From a virus: 31,254 bases of DNA. Shown here in pieces: positions 20,501 to 26,531 of this stretch; the first letter of the stretch is position 1, and the number at the start of each line of letters is the position of its first letter. The notes under the pieces are model-generated. The model had not been told where the DNA came from. It saw nothing but the letters and a program-made list of their open reading frames with translations, and searched no databases. Where the stretch lies: positions 1-31,254 of IMG/VR virus record IMGVR_UViG_3300009159_000209; one strand, written 5' to 3'. Made by a program: the position numbers and the translations under genes.

Positions 20501-23500
20501 TACCTACGTTGATGTAGACACAGGTATTATCAAAACTCGCTACTATTACTGGGTCCGCGGAATCAGCACAGTACCAGTAAATTCTAGTAGAAAATTAAGT
20601 GCATTGGCCTTAGAGAATGTGCTGTTGAACCCACTGGCACAAAACTTGCCATATGCCGCTATCTTAGATGATCATAGTATTGGTATTTTTAATTGCGTTG
20701 GTTACTTAAACAGCAACGACACTATTTTGAGAATTGATTACGATAAAGAATTAAACAATAATTTAATTCATAGCGAATACGAATTAATTCAAGAGAACAA
20801 CCCGGATAGTGATCTGCCAGACCGTATATACAACAAACTAGTAGACAGTATCAGTGGCAGAGATAAAGAAAGACAGCGGGTACCAGACGTTAAACTACGC
20901 CCTAGTCAACAAGTTGGCTTAGAGTTGCGCCCCCGTCAAACCATTGTTTTAAACAGATATGCCGCGCTAAAGAATCTAGTAGAATATTGCAATCGTGTTT
21001 TTGCAGAAAAGACTATCGCTTACAAATTACAAAACAGCAAACCTTTTGTAAACAACTATTTCTTCCAAAAGGATCCGTTGCCCAGTAACGCTCATTATGA
21101 TTACCTGGTAGAGAATCTGACAGAGCGTGATTATGTAAAAACAGATGAAGGTATTCGGGTCTGTGTTAAGCACGACAGCAACTTCTTAGGTCTGTGGACA
21201 ATATACGAATACACTGATGGCGCTTATAAAGTAATTAAAAACCAAACGTTTGATACAACAATGGTTTGGGACTATGTAAATTGGTATGCCATTGACTTTG
21301 ATTCTAATACAAAAATAACGTACACTGTTGATTATGCTAAAGATTTAGAAAAGTTATATTTAAAAGCAGGTGACATTGTTAAAATAACCAATGGTAGCAA
21401 TGGTTACGAAATCTATCGCTATACCAGCAGTGATACCAGCGACTTGGTAGCAGTGGAAAACGGTACCGTTGCGCTAAGTTCTAAGCTATGGGACATTGAA
21501 GCCAATGATGTTGGATTTGACAGTAACGGTTTAGACAGCGTCGAGTTTGACCTGGACTACAGCACAGAAATTAGAAACGTCATCAACGGATTGCGAGAAA
21601 CAATTTTTGTTGACGATCTAATAGACCATAGAAATAAAGTACTATTCTCTTTAATTAATTATATCTATAGCGAACAGAAACAGGTTGATTGGATTTTTAA
21701 AACTAGTTTTGTTAGTGTTACGCACCAAATTAAACAATTAGATCAGTATCCAAACTTTAGTAAAGACAATCAAACCTATTACGAAGATTATATCAAAGAA
21801 GTTAAGCCTTACAGAACTAAGTTACGTGATTACAGATTGAAATATACTGGCACCGATACTGCCACCCTGAACGTTACAGACTTTGACATACCAGGACACT
21901 GGGATTCTGAACTTGGCCGCTTCCGTAGTCCCAGTGGAGAGATACCTGAAAAGGACTCAAAACTTTGGTTGAAGCCTGAATATCAGGATTGGGCCAACAA
22001 CTTTACATATGGCATTGAAACAATCACAATGTCCAGCACCGGTATAGGATACAATCAGCCTCCGGTGATTACCATTGTTTCCAATGGTGACAAAGGAGCG
22101 GGCGCAGTAGCAGAAGCAGTATTAGATTCAACCACCGGTGCAATAATTAAAATTAACGTTGTTAAGTCGGGTCAGGGATATAAAAATACCCCGTTGATAG
22201 TTATCAGTGGTGATGGCGCCGGGGCAGTGGCAGTGGCAACATTGGCCAATAACAAAATTCGTAGTATTAAAACTACATTGAAATTTGATAGAACGTCTTA
22301 CACTACATCTGTTCGCGAGTGGGTACCTTTTGCTATGTTTGGCATTGGTGACTTGGTTGCATACAAGGGTGTTGGATACAAAGCTATATCCAATGTACCA
22401 TCATTGGATAAATTTGATCCTAAGTATTTTGTTACAGTCAAGGACACAGAGCTGGTTAATGCCAATGATAGAATTGCTGTAAAATACCAACCTACTTCTT
22501 ATCAGATTCAACGAGATGTAAAAATTGACGGATCAATTGACTTAACTAGACTTATCCCCGGCACAGTATACGATGCACACAAAATTGACAGTACCATAGC
22601 TGTTAAGTCAGACACTGACTTTGACGTAATATTAGCTGAAAATAGTAATGAAATTCAACTTGGATTTGATACAAACATATCCGGTGGTGCTTTTTACGAT
22701 GAAGAAAAATCATATGCTCCTGAAGAATTAGTGCCAGGGGTAATGTACGATCATTTGGCTATGACGGTGATTACTGATATCACAGTTGATTCTCAAACAT
22801 CTCAGGTTGCCTATAGAATTAGCAAAGATATAAACAACAATGTTGATTACGAAGCTGTTGCCGGAATAGCAAGCACAACACTGGCACAAGATCTAGCCTG
22901 GGACGATACAAAAATATATGTAACAAGTTTAGATGGGTTAAGTGTTCCTAATCCAAGTAAAGGCAAGCCTTGTTATGTTTATGTCAATGGCGAAAAAATT
23001 AGTTATTACCAAATTGATCAGCAAGAGAACTATTTGCACCAAATTCGGCGCGGCATAGGCGGCACAGGAACACCACTGGTACACCAAGCGGATTCTAAGT
23101 TGTACAATGCCAGCTCGGATTTACGAATCCCAAATGTCATTGAAGATAAAAAAGACAACTACAAGTTTAATTCTAGCGACGCTAGATACACACCGTCTTT
23201 TACAGTCTTGAACAATCAAGATTTTGTAACCCGTGCGCTAACATTGTTTATCTCAGAAAACCAGCTGACTTACGGCAAAGACTACATTATTACATTAACT
23301 CCTAAGCCAAATACAACACAAGCTACCGCAAATGTTGTTTTTACAGACTCTGCTAAACAGCGATATGTTGAGGGACTGATCATTCGTGCTGTGTACACAG
23401 AGCACACAATATGGTTGAATCCGGGCATAAATTCGGTTACTGACGGCACAGGACTAGACGGTAGTACCACCGATACAGCTGAGTTTATTAAGGGATTTTC

Positions 23501-23510
23501 CTACTTTTAA
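11535..23510 (+). CDS. Giant multidomain virion protein (possible gp7 wedge-initiator counterpart)
   Basis: 3991 residues in one open frame, about four times T4 gp7 (1032). The N-terminus (RRTLDFLPTVFQTDTNKKFL, then EPNFDRIDGYVGR) is of a type I recall after gp6 in marine T4-like phages. Visible modules: a carbohydrate-binding-like unit near 1813-1856 (WRPGKDYLKGDIVTYKSQYY); FG-GAP-like blades near 2225-2836; a conserved helical block near 3330-3420 with HRNKVLFSLINYIYSEQKQ; paired Gly-rich 'GxGY..PPVI.I' repeats near 3501-3577; a second carbohydrate-binding-like unit near 3592-3637; and near 3788-3869 a strand-rich unit with VNGEKISYY and RGIGGTGTPLVHQ. It likely forms an outer baseplate or side-fibre body. 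The gp7 link rests on position after gp6 only. There is no ribosome site of note; it is probably coupled to gp6, 10 bases upstream. Confidence 0.8.
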   Translation: MATRRTLDFLPTVFQTDTNKKFLQATLDQLVSEPNFDRIDGYVGRQFAPTYKANDSYISEANKDRQNYQLEPSVLIKGSSGEATFYSNYSDLANKISYYGGVTNDHRRLFSNEYYTYTGLFDLDKFVNFSQYYWLPNGPSPIAISSKPVSSQATFTFTRDEANNSYTVAGQSSGNPELVVARGGFYKFVLNQPNSRFYIQTEPGVSGVKRLALNTSTRDIYGITANGVETGTIEFTVPLNNVQDRWLKIPLVENVDYATDALYQDLVGTPVDEFKIDGSNIGLNGKNVIFLNPADTHKGVYRIRFVNNTITFDKIRDIDPDSRVYVRSGLTYSNNEYYKTENNQWEAIPSLTAQLDVLYYQDATNPNMFGKIKILETPAEPLNIDELVIGKTQYTTQDGIQFTNGLVVKFDDSVLPAKYQNKTYIVEGVGSSITLVDFSLLVFPEPNAQVNTVPWDAVPYSSGTLDEPFRGPAIPDYFTSNRASIDLNAWARHNRWFHSDVIELSAKANGSTPLFDQAVRAQRPIIEAEPNVQLFQFGRVGKRPVNHIDVTTTDAFNQVQHSKSLLVNGVRLKEFDRILFANDKDPLVRSQIYTVRYQLQNEPSYRSVYDGTGRGSITRRIDGRNDYVEVIGSGTDFTSELDAGSTLYDAEGNYLGTVTQVMSSTSLGLIDTPNTFTGVSVFQYRNPKIQLTLGEADDAVDKFDCVVAIDGESKGKTYWYNGDTWQLAQQKSETNQILKFDAFDNTDTSFGSYNGTNFTGTNIFSYKTGSGKIDAVLGQALAYENTTNNTADLVFDNNFDNDTFTYVDGTQLLTKSINSGYIRQNVNGTEFVKRNVWAKVVEDTKQYQIFSKTYTGKTNHIEIDVLPESELEVPTTKVFVNNKLLESSQYSFQKVGKRNTVKVVASKLAVDDKIDVLIYSKSASKLGYYQVPANLEYNSQNKSFSKLTLGQIRNHLTATGQNTDKVSGLVPGPSNLRDLNIARQGGNILQHSAPTIYASLFLIDKQANYVNGIEYARREYTKFKNKFIELASTLPGLDLDNAGASVDIILSNINAIKNPSFSWHYSDMVPYGDCRILTYKIKDTNSYQFKIDSIFNDKQIQNRAVLVYLNNQQLIKDIDYTFDQTRPAVILNERFYLTNEDVIEIRDYKNTDGCYIPETPTKLGLHPKFKPTVYLDDTYREAVEVIQGHDGSLTPVFGDYRDSFLLELELRIYNNIKIDCKVHPTRYSPGQFRTIDYTPLEWNKVLNSNFLKWVGQNKLDFIANDWFDPNDPFTYNYRYSKDSLSNQNLNGYWRGIYRYFYDTDRPHIAPWEMLGFSEQPTWWENIYGPAPYTKYNTQLWSDLENGVVASGTLAGIDSAYIRPGLSKIIPVDENGGLLHPLAIGISTEFNSVQASSGYQIGDGAPIEAAWQRTSEYPYALQRSLALTRPAWYFGTLFDVNGYAKDAALDQYTVANTSRRVAPKDIVINGETVNNQITRASGYINWITDYMTSLGLDARSKLRNNLDNLTVELSYRVGGFTDKNYITVLAEQYSPTSTNASVVVPNESYSLILNKNVPKERVAYSAVIIEKTSTGFAVSGYNLNYPYFTVVPSDTAGESYAITQDGQAAMIYKEYRKQKLVIPYGHEFTTKQQVVDFLVSHQRYLLSQGFIFDEFDDTLAKTKDWVLSAYEFLGWTIQGWKPGSILILSPVSTKIKLITADGVVDEITNESNGTKILDPNFSVIRPVNFTSVREPDLFTLDTISGQTIAFLELDIVQYEHVLRFDNSTVFNDIIYQPESGSRQFRLKIVGSKTANWTGALNPPGFIYNNPTVPEWRPGKDYLKGDIVTYKSQYYTAAQKISAQTTFVQSYWKQIEKTQIKTGLLSNFANNAGKFVDVYDPDSSLLDHQMARMSAGLIGFRQRAYLDDFYLDTTTQSKFYQGFIKQKGTKQAIDAMLGAQFGDLQNNIQLHEEWGVRVGEYGALSSNQTVEIVLKESEIKNNPTGITIEETPVEGLINVTDKQLWSRPLDTKPIRFLNRVSNDRQENDLQTAGYVNINDVDATLFSSGNYQLLTPTTKNVGSGYIVWVAKDHNKEWNVYRATETDASVLSIEYSLDQAGKVTTKNPHKLEANQTVVIRNLNNDYDGFYIIKSVLDRRSFTIGLTEEKSKALKQNPVTGAGILFVLDSVRFTYPGLVNDYTPPHGWKDGDMVWVDNADGMNRWAVYEKDSRWHYIEPEAITLGSYKPGGNYGTNVRIDDNNRFVIVSSPGAAQAAGRLHVFDYYYGQKERAVLSGGIEDTETLGTSLDIAQNIIVAGAPDSRVQTGLVMIYAFSEDLYFEPVQVLTSPGTGENPVATEQNLLGTQVGARYGFSLAQSRDSNILYVGSPGTNEVFIYAYHSEIETRFDRFSLAQAATGCTLPYELNDERSIAVYLHGIKPTAGQSNIGHKLLILGEDYSVVDNTVVFMSPLVTEDYDSFVLEDNEEIYFGSEDSTGSRGYIVIRRRGYYEYAGKIAGNTNSKFGYSVATGNTGAYVVIGAPDQTIDNIPYAGQASIYATRIKWIESNGVMRPDAEYALVEKLTAETPTYKANFGYSVEMGVTDSVVFVGAPGFATAAYDGGTVYRYINYGKEFGTIVGSVIDPVVAAGDLMVINEIDVLFTGGDLTKIIKDINNKKIIGVQASATADRRLVISSILQASNNKLNIIPTGNIVVKLGIKIFETTQKIKRPSTTEGDNFGSLVRVDNSGKTLTISSRTGTIYDYATYDNEQTTYDGNITRFVEIVKGSGAVYMYNLFDNPNDAPDPYGNYVFGEEFNAPGVALGDRFGIGVDFNNSQLWIGAAFNDTKGQNAGQVYKYTNESGNPSWYKKRAKSKNVDVSGINGISLYKKTTGEFITSLDYIDPVKGKNLGIAEQDISYKTSRDPAVYNNGSKDIDFYWSTQQVGETWWNLDRLRYIDYEQEELSYRLNNWGRLFTGSKVEVYQWIESGYLPSEYVANGQPGTPLAEDNSSYTMTTYVDVDTGIIKTRYYYWVRGISTVPVNSSRKLSALALENVLLNPLAQNLPYAAILDDHSIGIFNCVGYLNSNDTILRIDYDKELNNNLIHSEYELIQENNPDSDLPDRIYNKLVDSISGRDKERQRVPDVKLRPSQQVGLELRPRQTIVLNRYAALKNLVEYCNRVFAEKTIAYKLQNSKPFVNNYFFQKDPLPSNAHYDYLVENLTERDYVKTDEGIRVCVKHDSNFLGLWTIYEYTDGAYKVIKNQTFDTTMVWDYVNWYAIDFDSNTKITYTVDYAKDLEKLYLKAGDIVKITNGSNGYEIYRYTSSDTSDLVAVENGTVALSSKLWDIEANDVGFDSNGLDSVEFDLDYSTEIRNVINGLRETIFVDDLIDHRNKVLFSLINYIYSEQKQVDWIFKTSFVSVTHQIKQLDQYPNFSKDNQTYYEDYIKEVKPYRTKLRDYRLKYTGTDTATLNVTDFDIPGHWDSELGRFRSPSGEIPEKDSKLWLKPEYQDWANNFTYGIETITMSSTGIGYNQPPVITIVSNGDKGAGAVAEAVLDSTTGAIIKINVVKSGQGYKNTPLIVISGDGAGAVAVATLANNKIRSIKTTLKFDRTSYTTSVREWVPFAMFGIGDLVAYKGVGYKAISNVPSLDKFDPKYFVTVKDTELVNANDRIAVKYQPTSYQIQRDVKIDGSIDLTRLIPGTVYDAHKIDSTIAVKSDTDFDVILAENSNEIQLGFDTNISGGAFYDEEKSYAPEELVPGVMYDHLAMTVITDITVDSQTSQVAYRISKDINNNVDYEAVAGIASTTLAQDLAWDDTKIYVTSLDGLSVPNPSKGKPCYVYVNGEKISYYQIDQQENYLHQIRRGIGGTGTPLVHQADSKLYNASSDLRIPNVIEDKKDNYKFNSSDARYTPSFTVLNNQDFVTRALTLFISENQLTYGKDYIITLTPKPNTTQATANVVFTDSAKQRYVEGLIIRAVYTEHTIWLNPGINSVTDGTGLDGSTTDTAEFIKGFSYF
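18207..20042 (+). repeat. Seven FG-GAP-like repeats within the giant protein
   Basis: Protein-level repeats (residues about 2225-2836). Each has '(F/Y)G.SV......(V/I).VGAP', then 'G.V..Y': NYGTNVRIDD..SSPG; LGTSLDIAQNIIVAGAPD; YGFSLAQS..LYVGSPG; FGYSVATG..VVIGAPD; FGYSVEMG..VFVGAPG; FGSLVRVD..ISSRTG; FGIGVDFN..LWIGAAF. Starts near 18207, 18375, 18565, 19018, 19230, 19657 and 19918. Known FG-GAP repeats (as in integrin alpha) are propeller blades; seven copies suit one seven-bladed propeller, with insertions after blades 3 and 5. Confidence 0.75.
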
Positions 23511-23515
23511 GACGT

Positions 23516-23523
23516 GATAAATA
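23516..23523 (+). promoter_or_regulatory. T4-type late promoter box, very close to the start
   Basis: GATAAATA, identical to the box before gp6, in the 18-base gap after the giant gene. It ends only 5 bases before the ATG at 23529. If transcription starts at the T4 distance (about 6 bases past the box), the message would begin at or next to the ATG. Confidence 0.55.
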
Positions 23524-23528
23524 ATACT

Positions 23529-24191
23529 ATGAACCAAGATCTTGACAAGAACGAGCCAAAATTAGAAGAAGAGCACAAGCCCGATGACCAGGCTGGTATT
23601 CATATTCGTGGACATATCAAAATCTTTGATCCAGAATCTGGCGAAGTTTTTATAGACAAGTCTAATGCTATTCATTACGAAAATATGAGCGAGGCTATTG
23701 CTAATAGCCTGGGAAATTTGGGTAACCAGTTTATATACGAAATGCATTTTGGTAACGGTGGAACCACTGTTGATCCTACTGGTGTTATTAATTACTTGCC
23801 ACCTAACGTAAAGACGCAGAACAGCGATTTATACAGTCCTACATATTTTAAGAACGTTGACGGAAATAGTGTGGATAACACAGACAAAACTAGAAATCGT
23901 ATGCAGGTTCGTCACGTACCCGGAACTGTGTACAGCGATATCTTAGTAAGCTGTTTATTGGATTATGGCGAGCCAGCTGGGCAAGAAGTATTTGATAACA
24001 GCCAGAATTTAGATGGTAATTTTATTTTTGATGAGCTAGGACTAAAAGGTTACACCGCAGAAGGTGCAGGCCTTGGAAAATTGTTAACTCACGTTGTTTT
24101 CCACCCAGTGCAAAAAAGTTTAAATCGTATCATTCAAGTTGACTATACCGTTAGAATTCAAACAATAACTAATTTAAGTAATACAGCGTAA
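23529..24191 (+). CDS. Conserved-type virion structural protein, unknown function
   Basis: 220 residues. I do not recognise a T4 equivalent; by position it could stand where gp8 lies in T4, but gp8 is longer (334) and no motif supports it. The start is acidic and polar (DKNEPKLEEEHKPDDQ) and likely flexible. The body is beta-rich: HIRGHIKIFDPESGEVFID, a helix with NMSEAIANSLGN, then IYEMHFGNGGT, VPGTVYSDILVSCLLDYGEP and a strand-rich end LNRIIQVDYTVRIQTI. This pattern is of a small baseplate or fibre-connector protein, which is inference. A GTG at 23514 is in frame, but it overlaps the promoter box; the ATG at 23529 is preferred. The next gene starts 1 base after the stop. Confidence 0.7.
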   Translation: MNQDLDKNEPKLEEEHKPDDQAGIHIRGHIKIFDPESGEVFIDKSNAIHYENMSEAIANSLGNLGNQFIYEMHFGNGGTTVDPTGVINYLPPNVKTQNSDLYSPTYFKNVDGNSVDNTDKTRNRMQVRHVPGTVYSDILVSCLLDYGEPAGQEVFDNSQNLDGNFIFDELGLKGYTAEGAGLGKLLTHVVFHPVQKSLNRIIQVDYTVRIQTITNLSNTA

Positions 24192-24192
24192 T

Positions 24193-25218
24193 ATGTCACA
24201 GCCCTATGTAATACGTCGTACCAATGGTAATAACTATATTATCATACAAGAAGGTACAGTTGATACTTCAACCGCAGTTAATCTAGTAGGTCGGGGCGTT
24301 CCTGGCTATGGTGGAATGATTGCGGAGAACTTTGTACGCTTAATAGAAAATTTTGCCAACGACTATCCACCACAAAACCCACTTGACGGGCAGCTTTGGT
24401 ATGATACTGTTGCTAAACGATTAAAATTTTGGTCAGAAGAAACCTGGACTAATTTTGCCGACGTTGGGCCAGTGGGCTCACAGGGTGCGACTGGTCCAAC
24501 CGGTCCGTTGGGTGCAACCGGTCCAACCGGTGATGCTGGACCCCGGGGCGCAACTGGTTTAACAGGCCCGCAGGGTGCAGATAGTACAGTACAAGGTCCA
24601 GATGGATCTACAGGGCCAATTGGCCCAGTGGGATACACAGGTAGCGTTGGCAATAGTGGCCCAATTGGACCAATTGGCTACACAGGCAGCAAAGGTGCCC
24701 AGGGCATTGGAATAGCTGGCGGAATTGGCGCAACCGGGCCGCAGGGTTCTACAGGCGTACAAGGACCACAAGGCGCCCAAGGTGATAAAGGTGACACTGG
24801 AGATACTGGCGCCACTGGCGCGAGAGGACCCGGTGCACAGGGCAATTTGTCAATCATTGATCATACAATCAACGGTTCAGTAAATAATCAAAACATTATT
24901 ATCAACCCGCTAGGCACAGGAGTACTTACAGTTAACCAACGTATTATTCCAGGTGCAAATGTCAGTTACGGGATTGGTGATAGTTCTAGGTACTGGACTA
25001 GCATTTATTGTACTGCTATACGTTTTGCCGACGGTAGCTTTTCAACAAGTAACAAATCAATTCAAGGAACAACAGCACCTAATTCGAGCAGAGGATCTCC
25101 GGGAGATTCAGCTGGTTTGATAGCGTTTACAACTAGTTATGTGTATTATTGCACAGGTCCGTATGACGGATTTACTAATATTTGGAGACGTGTGGCGTGG
25201 GACAATTCGACTTGGTAA
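24193..25218 (+). CDS. Collagen-like tail fibre protein
   Basis: 341 residues in three parts. Residues 1-90 are a module shared with the protein at 25256: GTVDTSTAVNLVGRGVPGYG, ENFVRLIENFAN and NPLDGQLWYDT. It probably anchors the fibre to the tail. Residues 92-217 are Gly-X-Y repeats rich in GAT, GPT and GPQ, with breaks near GADSTVQ and GIGIAG, expected to form a collagen-type trimeric stalk. Residues 218-341 form a tip with INPLGTGVLTVNQRIIPG, a GDSSRYWTSIYCTAIRFADG segment and an aromatic end (YVYYCTGPYDGFTNIWRRVA), where receptor contact may occur. It starts 1 base after the upstream stop, so coupling is likely. Function as a fibre is well supported by architecture; the receptor cannot be told. 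Confidence 0.82.
   Translation: MSQPYVIRRTNGNNYIIIQEGTVDTSTAVNLVGRGVPGYGGMIAENFVRLIENFANDYPPQNPLDGQLWYDTVAKRLKFWSEETWTNFADVGPVGSQGATGPTGPLGATGPTGDAGPRGATGLTGPQGADSTVQGPDGSTGPIGPVGYTGSVGNSGPIGPIGYTGSKGAQGIGIAGGIGATGPQGSTGVQGPQGAQGDKGDTGDTGATGARGPGAQGNLSIIDHTINGSVNNQNIIINPLGTGVLTVNQRIIPGANVSYGIGDSSRYWTSIYCTAIRFADGSFSTSNKSIQGTTAPNSSRGSPGDSAGLIAFTTSYVYYCTGPYDGFTNIWRRVAWDNSTW
24466..24843 (+). repeat. Collagen-like Gly-X-Y repeat tract
   Basis: Encodes residues 92-217 of the fibre protein as Gly-X-Y triplets. A 14-residue unit is nearly repeated: GPIGPVGYTGSVGN and GPIGPIGYTGSKGA. The register breaks at STVQ and again around GIGIAGG. Without prolyl hydroxylation, phage and bacterial collagen-like tracts still form trimers. 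The DNA is locally rich in GG and GC-containing codons compared with its neighbours. Confidence 0.85.
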
Positions 25219-25225
25219 ATATACA

Positions 25226-25233
25226 AATAAATA
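25226..25233 (+). promoter_or_regulatory. T4-type late promoter box
   Basis: AATAAATA, 22 bases before the ATG at 25256, in the 37-base gap after the collagen-like fibre gene. Same sequence and nearly the same spacing as the box at 1589. Confidence 0.62.
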
Positions 25234-25237
25234 ATTA

Positions 25238-25250
25238 ATTGCGGAGCAAT
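25238..25250 (+). promoter_or_regulatory. Ribosome site in a small hairpin loop
   Basis: ATTGC and GCAAT (5-bp stem) enclose GGA, so the GGAG ribosome site (25243-25246) lies at the loop of a small hairpin 9 bases before the ATG. It is the clearest Shine-Dalgarno in the fibre block. The hairpin may be chance. Confidence 0.4.
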
Positions 25251-25255
25251 ACAGA

Positions 25256-26530
25256 ATGGCTTATAATATAACACTATCCGACGGTTCACCGTTGGTAACT
25301 GTGGCAGATGGCACAGTTGACGTAAACTTTACTAGTTTAAACCTAGTAGGTAAAAACTTTGCTGGATACGGCGCATTGTTCAATGAAAACTTTGTGTATC
25401 TATTAGAGAACTTTGCCAACAACTCAGAACCTACCAACCCAGTTGTCGGACAATTGTGGTATGATACAAGTAAGAGAGTAATGAAAGTTTACACTACAAA
25501 TAATACTTGGAAAGTTATTAGCTCTGCACAAGCTAGTCCTACACAACCGCCAAACCCAGTGCTAGGTGACCAGTGGTGGGATACTACCAACGAACAGTTA
25601 AAAATTTGGAATAACACTGAGTGGAAACTAATAGGACCACTATGGTCGTTGGCGCAAGGATTAACTGGTGCGATCCCCGACACTATTATGGACTCGGACG
25701 GCAACAGTCGTGTTGTATTAAAGTTCTATGTTAAGAACGTTGTTACAGCTATATGGAGCCAAGAGTACGACTTTGATGTAGATCCTAGTGCTAATGTCCC
25801 TGGATTTACAGACGAAGACGATAATATGGTTCTCAAGACCGGTCTTACATTGGCCAACTTAGATCCATTGGCTAACATTATTCACGGTACCGCTGAAAAT
25901 GCGTTACTGTTAGATGGAATACCTGCAACTAGCTTTATTCGTAATGACATCACTGACGAACAACAAATCAGTGGACCAATTAATTTCCAACCCGATACCG
26001 ACGAGCAAATTGCTATTAAATTAGCTGGGCACGTTGTCATCGATGATACTAACAGTGAACTATTTGATGTTGGTAGCCCCGATGGTAAACTACGTACAAT
26101 CTATGCACAAAGTTTTGATGGTGTTGCTAGCTCAGCACGTTACGCCGACTTGGCAGAACGCTTTGAAGCAGACGTGGCCTACGAACCGGGTACAGTTGTT
26201 GAATTGGGCGGTGCTAAAGAAGTTACACAAGTTGGCGAAGAACTAAGCGACAATGTATTTGGCGTTATCAGTACCAAGGCTGCTTACTTAATGAACAGTG
26301 CTGCCGGCAATGATCAAACACATCCACCAATTGCTGTCAGCGGGCGTGTTCCAGTTAAAGTAAAAGGTAAAGTTACAAAAGGCGACCGTTTAGTCAGTGC
26401 TGGTAAAGGCATTGCTCGAGCCGCGACCAAAGAAGAAATTACACCTTGGAATGTTATTGGTCGTGCTCTGGCACACAAGACAGATGACGGACTAGGTACA
26501 GTAGAAGCAATCGTTAAACTAAGCTCTTAA
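25256..26530 (+). CDS. Tail fibre protein with repeated GQLWYDT module
   Basis: 424 residues. The N-terminus (about 1-85) matches the module of the preceding fibre: GTVDVNFTSLNLVGKNFAGYG, ENFVYLLENFAN, NPVVGQLWYDT. A second copy of the last part follows at about 96-125 (NPVLGDQWWDTTNEQLKIW). The middle (about 140-260) is beta-rich. The C-terminal region from about 294 (ARYADLAERFEADVAYEPGT, ISTKAAYLMNSAAGN, SGRVPVKVKGKVTKGDRLVS) resembles fibre C-terminal domains of the peptidase-G2 or intramolecular-chaperone kind, which release themselves after helping trimerisation; I see no motif that proves cleavage. It has its own late box and ribosome site. The next gene starts 1 base after the stop. 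A fibre or tail-adaptor role is likely. Confidence 0.75.
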   Translation: MAYNITLSDGSPLVTVADGTVDVNFTSLNLVGKNFAGYGALFNENFVYLLENFANNSEPTNPVVGQLWYDTSKRVMKVYTTNNTWKVISSAQASPTQPPNPVLGDQWWDTTNEQLKIWNNTEWKLIGPLWSLAQGLTGAIPDTIMDSDGNSRVVLKFYVKNVVTAIWSQEYDFDVDPSANVPGFTDEDDNMVLKTGLTLANLDPLANIIHGTAENALLLDGIPATSFIRNDITDEQQISGPINFQPDTDEQIAIKLAGHVVIDDTNSELFDVGSPDGKLRTIYAQSFDGVASSARYADLAERFEADVAYEPGTVVELGGAKEVTQVGEELSDNVFGVISTKAAYLMNSAAGNDQTHPPIAVSGRVPVKVKGKVTKGDRLVSAGKGIARAATKEEITPWNVIGRALAHKTDDGLGTVEAIVKLSS

Positions 26531-26531
26531 T

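Noticed and set aside
23514-23528. GTG start for the 23529 gene
   Set aside because: It overlaps the GATAAATA box and would lie upstream of the expected transcript start; ATG at 23529 preferred.
24363-24780. Pro/Gly-rich minus-strand frames opposite the collagen tract
   Set aside because: Gly-X-Y codons give Pro/Ala/Val-rich antisense frames by composition; not genes.
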